Below are positions 1 through 6,462 of a DNA stretch of 10,198 nt, piece by piece. Made by a program: the position numbers and the translations under genes. This DNA is from Oscillospiraceae bacterium (GTDB lineage Bacteria; Bacillota; Clostridia; Oscillospirales; Ruminococcaceae). The number at the start of each line of letters is the position of its first letter. The first letter of the stretch is position 1. The notes beneath the pieces were generated by a model, which saw only the letters and a list, made by a program, of their open reading frames with translations, was not told where the DNA came from and searched no databases. The stretch is taken from the NCBI GenBank assembly GCA_028694405.1, contig JAQUTM010000072.1, positions 1 through 10,198 on the forward strand, written 5' to 3'.

Positions 1-592
1 TTTTCGCCAGCTTTTTCAGCAATTCTTTCTTTGGCAGCTTATCTTTTTTGGCTTGGGCAATGGTATCGCAAAGCTCTATAATTTGCAGTTCCCCTTCGCC
101 TAGCATCATGGCGTCAAAAAAGTCGGCAACAGGTTCCCCATTACATACACATGGGCCACCCGCTACAATAATAGGTGCATCTTCATCGCGGTCTGCTGCA
201 AATTCAGCAATGCCGGCAAGACGCAACATGGCTACAATATTGGTATAGCTTAATTCATACTGTAAAGTAAACCCAATTACATCAAATTGAGTTAAGGGCG
301 TTTTACTCTCTAATGAAAAAAGAGGGATATCTTTTTCCTTCATTTGCTCCAGCATGTCCAGCCAAGGCATAAAACAACGTTCACACCAATAGTGCTTTTC
401 GTTGTTTATAATTTCATATAATACTTTCATTCCCAAATGTGACATTGCCACCTCATAGGTATCGGGAAAGCAAAAGGCAAAACGCAAGTTTATATCTTCA
501 AGTTTTTTATAAACGCTTCCCGGTTCTCCGCCTGTGTAACGGCCTGGCTTTTGCACATTTAACAAAGCCGATTTCAACTTATCATCTATCAT
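1..592 (-). CDS. TIGR03960-like radical SAM protein, N-terminal part, cut by window edge
   Basis: The ATG at 592-590 opens a frame that stays open for 197 codons to the window edge. The Shine-Dalgarno GGAGG (602-598) sits 5 bases upstream. The protein begins MIDDKLKSALLNVQKPGRY and contains VQKPGRYTGGE, FAFCFPDTYEVAMSHLGM, GFTLQYELSYTNI, AGGPC and MLGEGE. These are familiar from the N-terminal half of the uncharacterised TIGR03960 radical SAM family. In that family this half is a Rossmann-like region resembling a cobalamin-binding domain, ahead of the radical SAM core. The expected CxxxCxxC iron-sulfur motif would lie further downstream, outside the window, so it is not seen. From memory, clostridial genomes often place this gene after spoIVFA/spoIVFB-like genes and before a TIGR03936 protein, rng and rplU. 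That fits the neighbours here and suggests a link to RNA or ribosome functions, but the reaction is unknown. Confidence 0.88.
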   Translation of the reverse strand, partial: MIDDKLKSALLNVQKPGRYTGGEPGSVYKKLEDINLRFAFCFPDTYEVAMSHLGMKVLYEIINNEKHYWCERCFMPWLDMLEQMKEKDIPLFSLESKTPLTQFDVIGFTLQYELSYTNIVAMLRLAGIAEFAADRDEDAPIIVAGGPCVCNGEPVADFFDAMMLGEGELQIIELCDTIAQAKKDKLPKKELLKKLAK

Positions 593-649
593 TTTATCCT
601 CCAAGTCGGTATAGCAAGCTCCACCAGAATTTTGCCGGCAGCGCTAAAT

Positions 650-688
650 AATATGTTTTTTATTTTTTACATATCTTAAAAACATATT
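650..688. repeat. Perfect 11-bp A/T-rich inverted repeat in the leader
   Basis: AATATGTTTTT (650-660) and AAAAACATATT (678-688) are exact reverse complements with a 17-base spacer. The repeat lies 58-96 bases upstream of the radical SAM start, inside the transcript expected from the candidate promoter at 729-757. The stem has only two G/C pairs and would be weak as RNA. It could be a protein-binding site, a weak terminator or attenuator, or chance in A/T-rich DNA. Confidence 0.45.
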
Positions 689-721
689 CTGTTTGTTTTA
701 ACTTATCCGTTAAAGCTAAGA

Positions 722-744
722 CAGAATAACTATACCTTATTCTG
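722..744. repeat. Perfect 8-bp inverted repeat over the candidate -10
   Basis: On the plus strand CAGAATAA (722-729) and TTATTCTG (737-744) are exact reverse complements around a 7-base loop. No T-run follows on the minus strand, so it is a poor intrinsic terminator for the M50 gene. Its overlap with the candidate -10 element makes an operator or a 5' RNA hairpin more plausible. Confidence 0.5.
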
Positions 745-757
745 AGGTTATTTGCAA
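729..757 (-). promoter_or_regulatory. Candidate sigma-A promoter for the radical SAM gene
   Basis: On the minus strand TTGCAA (757-752, 4/6 match to the -35 consensus) is followed after exactly 17 bases by TATAGT (734-729, 5/6 match to the -10 consensus). Transcription would start near 722, giving a leader of about 130 bases before the ATG at 592. The -35 lies inside the palindrome TTATTTGCAAATAA (748-761), and the -10 lies inside the inverted repeat at 722-744. That layout is operator-like. It is a pattern match only, in A/T-rich DNA where chance matches are common. Confidence 0.4.
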
Positions 758-762
758 ATAAT

Positions 763-1344
763 TCATTGCAAACTTTTTATTAAAAGATAAACTGCCGCTA
801 AAAGTATCCCCAGTCTTTGCACGGTGCTATTAGCGCAAAATGCGGTTATAATAAACGCGCTTACGCCTATACCTAATGCTGCTTTATCTACTGTATATAC
901 GATTGCCTGGTATCTTGCCGGCAAACTGCTTTCCAGTAATCTGCCGCCGTCTAAAAAGCTGATAGGCAACAAGTTAAAAAGTGCCATGCACAAATTTGCC
1001 GCACAAAAGAAGTAGCCATTATAGGTAGCCGGAAGATACTGCATATAGATATATACTGCTGCAAAAAAAAGCACGTTTGCAAAAGGTCCTGCAAGTAATA
1101 TTATACGTTCCGCCCTGCGAGGAAGAAGCGAAGCAGCTTGCATTTGTATGCCACCTATAGCCAATCGTATTGTCGGTCTTTTTTTTAAAACAAGCCAGTA
1201 TGCTACAACATGGCCTGTTTCGTGTATAAAGGCAGCGGCAACACTTAATTTTATCCACCCTGTAGCATCTGTTATAAAAGCCAGTAACAATAAAGCCAGC
1301 ACAACCGAATTGCTTGTGATAAGCTTGTAAATTAATGTTTTCAT
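763..1344 (-). CDS. M50 site-2 metalloprotease, SpoIVFB-like
   Basis: This 193-residue polytopic membrane protein belongs to the M50 (site-2 protease) family of intramembrane zinc proteases. The zinc-binding HExxH motif is HETGH at residues 41-45. The second motif is NLLPISFLDGGR, with N124 and the third zinc ligand D132. Hydrophobic segments lie near residues 12-28, 32-52, 80-103, 110-128 and 150-190. It is shorter than Bacillus SpoIVFB (about 288 residues) and has no C-terminal CBS domain. Its start overlaps the stop of the upstream LytM gene by 4 bases (ATGA), and no strong Shine-Dalgarno is seen, so translational coupling is likely. By analogy with SpoIVFB it could cleave a membrane-tethered sporulation sigma factor precursor (pro-sigma-K). 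The substrate here is inferred, not shown, and a non-sporulation role is possible. Confidence 0.88.
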   Translation of the reverse strand: MKTLIYKLITSNSVVLALLLLAFITDATGWIKLSVAAAFIHETGHVVAYWLVLKKRPTIRLAIGGIQMQAASLLPRRAERIILLAGPFANVLFFAAVYIYMQYLPATYNGYFFCAANLCMALFNLLPISFLDGGRLLESSLPARYQAIVYTVDKAALGIGVSAFIITAFCANSTVQRLGILLAAVYLLIKSLQ

Positions 1345-2105
1345 GATTTTTCTTCTGTAACTGCTGTTAACTGCGGTAATATTTGGGCAGGGTCTACATA
1401 TATACCGTTTACTTTTATTTCAAAATGCAAATGCGGTCCGGTAGAAGTACCCGTACTGCCTACAGCGGCTATCGTCTGTCCACGCACCACAGTGTCGCCT
1501 TTTTGAACAAATATTTGTTTTAGATGATTATAAGTTGTCACTACACGGTTAGAGTGCATTACCTCAATGAAAAATCCGCGCTCTGCATCAAAAGCAGTTT
1601 TTGTTACAATACCGTAAAAGGCTGCGGAAACCGCACTTCCCTCTTGAGCTGCAATATCTAATCCTGTATGCATATCCGGCTTACCGGTTATAGGGTGTTT
1701 GCGTGCACCATAAGCCGAGGAAACATATCCGCCGGCAGGCGTATACGCAATATCGCTTAAAAAATAAGGTCCTGTAAAACTTTTTGTGCTGCTTTGCGTT
1801 ATCGCTCCCCCTGCACCGCCCTCTATGGGCGTATTCAGTTGCGTGCGTATGTACTCTATAGTGGCATTTGCAAAACGTACAATTTCTTCTTGCTGAGATG
1901 TGGTAATTCCGTCTTCCATCACACCCGCAAAGCTCTCTTTAGCCTGTTCAAATGCGGGGCCCCCGCTTAACCGCAGTAATAAAGATAAAACAATAAACAC
2001 AGTGCATCCTGCTATCTGAAACAATAAAACCGAATCCGGCTTTTCTCCTTTTATCGGAGAATTTTGCGGAAACAAAACAATATTTTCATCTTCACGTTCC
2101 CACAT
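1341..2105 (-). CDS. Membrane-anchored LytM/M23 peptidase-domain protein, SpoIVFA-like
   Basis: This 254-residue protein has a short cytoplasmic N-terminus (1-26), one hydrophobic segment (about 26-45), a linker (46-120) and a C-terminal LytM/M23 domain (about 126-242). The M23 residues look intact: H146 and D150 in MHTGLD, Y192/H194 in the YNHL motif, and H225/H227 in HLHFE. An active zinc endopeptidase against peptidoglycan cross-bridges is therefore possible. The Shine-Dalgarno AAGGAGG (2120-2114) lies 8 bases before the ATG. Topology, length and the overlapping M50 gene match SpoIVFA, the regulator that holds SpoIVFB in the outer forespore membrane. As I recall, the Bacillus LytM domain in that protein is degenerate, so the intact motif here deserves note. 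A generic M23 cell-wall hydrolase is the main alternative. Confidence 0.87.
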   Translation of the reverse strand: MWEREDENIVLFPQNSPIKGEKPDSVLLFQIAGCTVFIVLSLLLRLSGGPAFEQAKESFAGVMEDGITTSQQEEIVRFANATIEYIRTQLNTPIEGGAGGAITQSSTKSFTGPYFLSDIAYTPAGGYVSSAYGARKHPITGKPDMHTGLDIAAQEGSAVSAAFYGIVTKTAFDAERGFFIEVMHSNRVVTTYNHLKQIFVQKGDTVVRGQTIAAVGSTGTSTGPHLHFEIKVNGIYVDPAQILPQLTAVTEEKS

Positions 2106-2113
2106 TACTTCCG

Positions 2114-2120
2114 CCTCCTT
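2114..2120 (-). promoter_or_regulatory. Strong Shine-Dalgarno of the LytM/M23 gene
   Basis: AAGGAGG lies 8 bases before the ATG at 2105. It is the strongest ribosome binding site in the window and fixes the start of the SpoIVFA-like gene. The 54 bases between this site and the ppk1 terminator hold no convincing promoter. Confidence 0.7.
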
Positions 2121-2174
2121 TTTAACGTTATGACTGTCTCCTAATATCTATGCGGCTCTTTCTTTTTTTAAAAC

Positions 2175-2212
2175 AAAACCGCAGGCAAAGCTATTTGCTC
2201 ACCTGCGGTTTT
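2175..2212 (-). terminator. Intrinsic terminator downstream of ppk1
   Basis: An 11-bp perfect stem pairs 2175-2185 with 2202-2212. Its G/C-rich core is CCGCAGG/CCTGCGG, and an inner CAAA/TTTG helix (86-89 with 94-97 of the 2100s) extends the structure. On the minus strand it begins 3 bases after the ppk1 stop and is followed by TTTTGTTTT. T-rich DNA on the other side means it could also work on the plus strand, though no plus-strand gene reaches it. Confidence 0.85.
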
Positions 2213-2214
2213 TC

Positions 2215-4395
2215 TTATTTTTTATTGCGATACCAACGGCGCATTTTGCCCCATAAATTTTTATTTGTTTTTTCTACGGTAGATACCTCTCGTTTTATAC
2301 CGGCAGTGGGAACTCCCTGCTCGGCATTTTTCCAAGCGTTGCTTAAATAGTCATACAACGCCATTTGGCTGTCAATCTCCGGTTTTTCCCCGTTGCACTT
2401 TATTTTTATATAATTACCGTCTGGCTGCATTTCTCGCGCATTTACATTATCTGCAAGCTGTAACTGTAAAATATACATCAATGTATTTTTTATTTTTTCT
2501 TCTTTGATACGCACGCCTACTTCCACACGCCGCTCCGTATTGCGCGTTAAAAAATCTCCCGAGGCAATATAGATATTTTTGTTTTCCCCTACGCCAAACG
2601 CATAAATACGGGAATGCTCTAAATATCTCCCTACCAAGCTGCGAATTCGCACATTTTCTGTAAGCCCCGGAACCCCGGCTTTCATACAGCAGATACCCCG
2701 AATAATCATATCCACTTTTACGCCTGCACAGGACGCCTCACATATTTTGCATATAATTTCTTTATCACTTACAGAATTGCATTTAATAATTGCTTGACCG
2801 GGTTTGCCGTTTTTACACAGCGCTATCTGTTCGTCCAGCTCTTTCATCAGCACAGATTTAAAGCACAGCGGTGCCACCAATAAATCTGTAGTTTCTTCTG
2901 TATTTTTTTCTACTGCTAAACTGTTAAATACATTTGCTACCTCTTCACCAATTCCGGAATCACTGGTGATCAATGCTAAATCTGTATATAGCTCTGCCGT
3001 TTTCTCATTATAATTCCCGGTGCCAATCTGGGAAATATATTCAAATTTGTTTCCTTTTTTCTTTGTAATTAAGGTTAACTTCGAATGAATTTTATAATCT
3101 TCAAACCCGTAAATAACCGTACAGCCGGCTTCTTCTAGCTGTCTGGACCAATCTATATTATTCTGCTCATCAAACCGCGCGCGCAACTCTACAAGTGTAA
3201 CAACTTCTTTCCCATTTTCCGCGGCAGAAATAAGAGCCTCTACTATTTTAGAATCACTTGCTACCCGATACAGCGTCATTTTTATAGAAATAACGTCCGG
3301 GTCATTTGCGGCTTGCTGCAACATATGGATAAACGGCCGCATACTTTGGTAGGGATATGCAATCAGTACATCTTGTTTTTTCGCTGCATTAGCCAAACTA
3401 AACCCTGCTGTAGCTTGCATGGGTCGCATAGGCGTGTAAAATAGTTCTTTATGCTGTCCACTTGTTTCCAAGTGCTTTGCCAGCGAAAAAGCAAAGGACA
3501 TTGCCAGAGGTGTCGTTTGAAAAAAGCAGTATTTCTCATTTAGAAACAGCTTTTCGCACAAAAATGCTTTTAATGCTTGGGGACTTTCCTCGCCCCAAAA
3601 CTGTATGCGTACCGCTGCCAACTTCCGGCGTTTTTTTAAAAGTTCACTCATAACTACACGATAATCAATATCGTGGTCCAGCATACCTTCGCTTACTGTA
3701 ATATCTGCGTTACGCGTTACCCTAAAAACACATTTACTGTGTACCGCATTTTTACCAAAAACATTATCCGCAAAATGTAAAACCAACTCTTCCACTAATG
3801 CAAATTGTGTAATCTCTTCTTTGGTCGTGTATACAATCCGTTCAAACTGAGTGCTAATAGGGATAATGCCAAATTTATCGGTACTGCTTTTTCCTTTCAG
3901 CATAACACCTACATAGACTTCCTGATTGCGCAAAAACGGAAAAGGGTGTCGACGGTCTATTACCTGAGGAGAAAGCACCGGAAACAGTTCTTCCACAAAA
4001 TATTTTTTCCAAAATTGTTCTTCTTTTTTTGTAAGATTATTAAAATCCACCTTTTGATACTTATATTTTTCTAAATTTGCATACAATTTTTGCACATATT
4101 TATCACTGTGCTCCTGTAATTCTCGAACCTTGGGCATAATTGCCGCCAGTTGTTCTGCAGGTGTCATCTTTGTTTTATTTTCTTCTTTTTGCTCTCTTAA
4201 CAAAGTCTGCTCAAACAAAGAACCCACGCGAATCATAAAAAATTCGTCCATATTACTTGCGTAAATTGCAGCAAACTTTAACTGCTCGCCTAAAGGAATT
4301 GCTTTATCCTTTGCAAGTTCCAATACACGCCTGTCAAACTCCAGCCAACTTAGCTCTCTATTTATAAACACTTGCTTTTCTTCTGCCGCATTCAT
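2215..4395 (-). CDS. ppk1: Polyphosphate kinase PPK1
   Basis: This 726-residue PPK1 reversibly transfers the gamma-phosphate of ATP to inorganic polyphosphate, and it acts at the cytoplasmic membrane or in the cytosol. The N-terminal domain starts with NRELSWLEFDRRVLELA (12-28), followed by SNMDEFFMIRVG (47-58), a head domain (about 120-315) and two phospholipase-D-like C-terminal domains. H437 in DYKIHSK matches the autophosphorylated histidine (H435 in E. coli). H594 in YLEHSRIYAF matches E. coli H592. GTGNYNEKTA (458-467) is also conserved. The protein is about 40 residues longer than the E. coli enzyme and ends in a basic, tryptophan-containing tail (WGKMRRWYRNKK). The Shine-Dalgarno AAGGAG (4409-4404) is 8 bases upstream. 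The gene starts 21 bases after the ComEA-like gene and ends at a strong terminator, so the two form a unit. Confidence 0.97.
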   Translation of the reverse strand: MNAAEEKQVFINRELSWLEFDRRVLELAKDKAIPLGEQLKFAAIYASNMDEFFMIRVGSLFEQTLLREQKEENKTKMTPAEQLAAIMPKVRELQEHSDKYVQKLYANLEKYKYQKVDFNNLTKKEEQFWKKYFVEELFPVLSPQVIDRRHPFPFLRNQEVYVGVMLKGKSSTDKFGIIPISTQFERIVYTTKEEITQFALVEELVLHFADNVFGKNAVHSKCVFRVTRNADITVSEGMLDHDIDYRVVMSELLKKRRKLAAVRIQFWGEESPQALKAFLCEKLFLNEKYCFFQTTPLAMSFAFSLAKHLETSGQHKELFYTPMRPMQATAGFSLANAAKKQDVLIAYPYQSMRPFIHMLQQAANDPDVISIKMTLYRVASDSKIVEALISAAENGKEVVTLVELRARFDEQNNIDWSRQLEEAGCTVIYGFEDYKIHSKLTLITKKKGNKFEYISQIGTGNYNEKTAELYTDLALITSDSGIGEEVANVFNSLAVEKNTEETTDLLVAPLCFKSVLMKELDEQIALCKNGKPGQAIIKCNSVSDKEIICKICEASCAGVKVDMIIRGICCMKAGVPGLTENVRIRSLVGRYLEHSRIYAFGVGENKNIYIASGDFLTRNTERRVEVGVRIKEEKIKNTLMYILQLQLADNVNAREMQPDGNYIKIKCNGEKPEIDSQMALYDYLSNAWKNAEQGVPTAGIKREVSTVEKTNKNLWGKMRRWYRNKK

Positions 4396-4416
4396 GAGAT
4401 TTTCTCCTTTTTTATA

Positions 4417-4776
4417 TTAAGCAATACAAATTTTATTTTTTATTTCTTTAAAAGTTTTTGCTCCAATACCTTTTACGTTTTGAATTTCTTCAACAGTCTT
4501 AAAGGCGCCGTGAGTTTCTCTATATAAAATAATGTCTTGCGCTTTCTTTTCTCCAATACCTGAAAGCACCTGTAATTGAAGCACATCTGCAGTATTGATG
4601 TTTATTTTCTCTGAAAAATACGCATTTGGCAAAAACGGTACAGAAGAAATTTCATAATTTACATACCTTACTTGATAAATAGGGTAAGTTTTAAAAAACG
4701 TAAACACTACAATCAAAAAAATACCTATTACTGCCAAATTTTCTAAAATTTTATCTTTAAACGGCTTCTTTATCAT
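4417..4776 (-). CDS. ComEA-like membrane-anchored helix-hairpin-helix protein
   Basis: This 119-residue protein has a short basic N-terminus (MIKKPFKDK), one hydrophobic helix (about 11-28), a linker (29-57) and a C-terminal double helix-hairpin-helix domain (58-118). The domain begins ININTAD and has two hairpins, LSGIGEKKA (71-79) and VKGIGAKTF (101-109), as in the DNA-binding domain of ComEA. ComEA binds incoming double-stranded DNA at the outer face of the membrane during natural transformation. This protein lacks the SLBB-like domain of Bacillus ComEA (about 205 residues), and no comEB or comEC is adjacent, so a competence role is only a possibility. General membrane-proximal DNA binding is the other reading. 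The ribosome binding site is weak (AGGG about 12 bases upstream). The gene is first in a unit with ppk1. Confidence 0.85.
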   Translation of the reverse strand: MIKKPFKDKILENLAVIGIFLIVVFTFFKTYPIYQVRYVNYEISSVPFLPNAYFSEKININTADVLQLQVLSGIGEKKAQDIILYRETHGAFKTVEEIQNVKGIGAKTFKEIKNKICIA

Positions 4777-4872
4777 ATTCGGCTAATTCCCTGTAATTTA
4801 TTAAAACTATCATATCATAAATTGAAAATTTTTACAGTATTTTAGCTATCATTTTTTAGTGTGCTTACTTGC
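4777..4872 (-). promoter_or_regulatory. Promoter region of the ComEA-like/ppk1 unit
   Basis: This A/T-rich gap lies between the rluD terminator and the ComEA-like start. On the minus strand two overlapping TATGAT hexamers occur at 4819-4814 and 4814-4809. The second is preceded by TGA, giving an extended -10 element (TGATATGAT). The -35 region is poor: CTGTAA at 17-base spacing, 3/6. Transcription would start near 4802, about 26 bases before the ATG. No gene is visible here. Confidence 0.4.
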
Positions 4873-4914
4873 AAAAAACGCCTATACAACCTATAAGTTG
4901 CATAAGCGTTTTTT
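4873..4914 (-). terminator. Intrinsic terminator downstream of rluD
   Basis: AAAAAACGC (4873-4881) pairs with GCGTTTTTT (4906-4914). TAT (4883-4885) pairs with ATA (4902-4904) and CAAC (4887-4890) with GTTG (4897-4900), with two single mismatches and a 6-base loop. A T-run follows the hairpin on the minus strand. It begins just after the rluD stop codon and closes the divIVA-ileS-lspA-rluD unit. The A/T flanks make it symmetric and possibly bidirectional. Confidence 0.85.
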
Positions 4915-4917
4915 TAT

Positions 4918-5832
4918 TTAATTGCTTATCTTGTGTAAAAAAGCTTTAAAATAAGCAGGTAAATCACTGTCAAATAAAACATAGTCCTGCGTTTTAGGGT
5001 GTATAAATCCTAAAGTTTTTGCGTGCAAGCACTGTCCTTCAAGCTGTGTAATTGCATTTTTAGGTCCATATACAATATCTCCCGCTAAGGGATGACCTAA
5101 GCTTGCCATGTGTACGCGTATTTGATGGGTGCGGCCTGTTTCTAACCGCAGCTCTACATAGGTAAAACCTTTATATCGCTGTAAAACTTTGTAATTGGTT
5201 ACTGCACGTTTTCCATTTGCTACAACGGCCATCTTTTTTCTGTCTATTGGGTGTCTGCCTATGGGCGCGTCAATTTTTCCCTCGTCTTGTTTCAGGTTGC
5301 CATACACCACGGCATGATAAACACGGGTAATACTGTGTACAGCCAACTGCTCACTTAAGGAAAGATGTGCTTTGTCATTTTTGGCAATCACCAATAGCCC
5401 GCTGGTATCTTTGTCAATACGATGGACAATACCCGGCCGAATTTCTCCATTGATACCGGATAAACTGTCTCCGCAATGGAAAAGCAGAGCATTTACAAGC
5501 GTCCCGTCTAAATTGCCTGCTGCAGGGTGAACTACCATACCTTTCGGCTTGTTTATAATCAGTAAGCTATCATCTTCATACATAATATCCAAGGGGATAT
5601 TCTGCGGAACAATGGCAACTTCTTTTAACGGAGGTATCTCTAAGATTATACTGTCACCGCAAGCTACCTTGTAACTTTTTTTGGCAATTTTCCCATTACA
5701 GCGCACCTGCTCTTTCAGCACCAGTTGCTGCAAAGCGCTACGCGTAAAATCCGGATTTTTTTTTGCCAAGAACGCATCGATACGTTCCCCCGCATCTTCT
5801 GCCGTTATGCAAAAGCTATATACTTCATTCAT
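4918..5832 (-). CDS. rluD: RluA/RluD-family ribosomal large-subunit pseudouridine synthase
   Basis: This 304-residue enzyme isomerises specific uridines to pseudouridine, probably in 23S rRNA helix 69 if it is a true RluD. An N-terminal S4 RNA-binding domain (about 10-70) precedes the catalytic domain. The latter shows NKPKGMVVHP (94-103), the signature HRIDKDTSG starting at H137 with catalytic D140, and TGRTHQIRVH near residue 230. The preferred start is the ATG at 5832, with GAGG six bases upstream and an 8-base overlap with lspA. The in-frame ATG at 5844 would add four residues but has no Shine-Dalgarno. The order lspA then an RluD-like gene is the same as lspA-ylyB in Bacillus. The exact uridine target cannot be read from sequence, and other family members share these motifs. 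Confidence 0.93.
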   Translation of the reverse strand: MNEVYSFCITAEDAGERIDAFLAKKNPDFTRSALQQLVLKEQVRCNGKIAKKSYKVACGDSIILEIPPLKEVAIVPQNIPLDIMYEDDSLLIINKPKGMVVHPAAGNLDGTLVNALLFHCGDSLSGINGEIRPGIVHRIDKDTSGLLVIAKNDKAHLSLSEQLAVHSITRVYHAVVYGNLKQDEGKIDAPIGRHPIDRKKMAVVANGKRAVTNYKVLQRYKGFTYVELRLETGRTHQIRVHMASLGHPLAGDIVYGPKNAITQLEGQCLHAKTLGFIHPKTQDYVLFDSDLPAYFKAFLHKISN

Positions 5833-6343
5833 TATTCCCCTCATTATTGGGTAACGTTTGTATTTTTTTGGTTTTTCGCTCTTTTAACTCACTAAAAATC
5901 AAGTAAATGCTCCATAATGCTACACCAACTACAACAAAGCAATCTGCCACATTAAAAACAGCAAAATCCATAAATAAAAGATTAAAAAAATCTACTACGC
6001 CACCTTTAAAAAGCTGCGCACCATTAAAAATGCGGTCTATCAAATTTCCAATTCCACCTGAAACAATCAACAAAAGGGCAATATACTCCATTTTGCCGGT
6101 AGGCTTGCGAAACAGTACATAATATAACAACCCTAAAAGCGCTATGCTTGTAAAAATTATCAACAATTCTTGTTTGCCTGAAAACATGCTGAAAGCCGCA
6201 CCTTCATTTAAAACATAGCGCAATTCTACAACGTGTGGAATAAATGGCACAGCGCCCACAGGTGCCACATACGCAACCACCAAATACTTTGTTAATTGGT
6301 CTAAAATAATCAGACCAATTATAATCAACACTGAAATAAACAA
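5825..6343 (-). CDS. lspA: Lipoprotein signal peptidase (signal peptidase II), TTG start
   Basis: LspA is an aspartic protease of the cytoplasmic membrane that removes the signal peptide from diacylglyceryl-modified prolipoproteins. With the start chosen here it is 172 residues, with four hydrophobic segments and a basic C-terminal tail. The catalytic aspartates are D103 in GGIGNLIDR and D134 in FNVADCF. Conserved LDQLTK (14-19) and NEGAAFS are also present. The start is TTG at 6343-6341, because AAGGAG (6356-6351) sits 7 bases upstream and the first membrane helix then begins at once, as usual for LspA. A longer frame reaches a TTG at 6394 but would add 17 untypical residues without a good ribosome binding site. 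The gene overlaps the start of rluD by 8 bases, so coupling is likely. Confidence 0.93.
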   Translation of the reverse strand: MFISVLIIIGLIILDQLTKYLVVAYVAPVGAVPFIPHVVELRYVLNEGAAFSMFSGKQELLIIFTSIALLGLLYYVLFRKPTGKMEYIALLLIVSGGIGNLIDRIFNGAQLFKGGVVDFFNLLFMDFAVFNVADCFVVVGVALWSIYLIFSELKERKTKKIQTLPNNEGNNE

Positions 6344-6462
6344 ACTTTTTCTCCTTATTGCCCTATTTGTAAAAGGCACCGGCTGAAAGCACAAATAGCT
6401 ATACTTGTTTTACCTGCGTAACCCAAATAACTGCCCTGTGCTTAAAGCAAGTGCCTTTGAAA
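6344..6462 (-). repeat. ileS-lspA intergenic region with two overlapping inverted repeats
   Basis: These 119 bases contain two perfect 8-bp inverted repeats. CTATTTGT (6363-6370) pairs with ACAAATAG (6391-6398). AAAGGCAC (6372-6379) pairs with GTGCCTTT (6451-6458). One arm of the second repeat lies in the loop of the first, so the pairings interlock like a pseudoknot. No T-run makes either a clear terminator. A very weak promoter match (TTGGGT, 17 bases, TATAGC) lies inside. The region ends in the lspA Shine-Dalgarno AAGGAG (6356-6351). Confidence 0.35.

Larger units (their letters stand above)
593..762 (-). other. 170-base intergenic leader with two palindromes and an A/T hairpin
   Basis: No gene is visible between the M50 protease stop and the radical SAM start. 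Read on the minus strand it holds, in order: a 14-bp perfect palindrome (761-748), a sigma-A-like promoter candidate (757-729), an 8-bp inverted repeat with a 7-base loop (744-722), an 11-bp A/T-rich inverted repeat (688-678 with 660-650), and the GGAGG ribosome binding site. The heptamer CAGAATA or its complement occurs three times, at 722-728, 738-744 and 685-691. The structures suggest that the downstream gene has its own, possibly controlled, promoter. Confidence 0.5.

Noticed and set aside
439..651. Plus-strand open frame of 70 codons at the radical SAM start
   Set aside because: It lies mostly antisense to the clearly recognisable TIGR03960-like gene, has no family resemblance, and extends only into A/T-rich leader.
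2106..2174. Sporulation sigma-E-like -10 (CATAGATA) upstream of the LytM gene
   Set aside because: Only a partial match without a recognisable -35 at the right distance, so too weak to call despite the suggestive context.
3805..4074. Plus-strand open frame of 89 codons inside ppk1
   Set aside because: It is fully antisense to the well-conserved PPK1 N-terminal half, and its low-complexity Phe/Lys-rich protein is typical of a shadow frame.
5833..5844. Upstream ATG for rluD at 5844
   Set aside because: No Shine-Dalgarno precedes it, and the GAGGGG that serves the ATG at 5832 lies within these codons.
6344..6394. Longer lspA starting at TTG 6394
   Set aside because: It adds 17 residues untypical for LspA and lacks a ribosome binding site, while TTG 6343 has AAGGAG at 7 bases.
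6396..6424. Promoter for lspA (TTGGGT, 17 bases, TATAGC)
   Set aside because: Only 3/6 and 4/6 consensus matches, and co-transcription with ileS is sufficient to explain expression.
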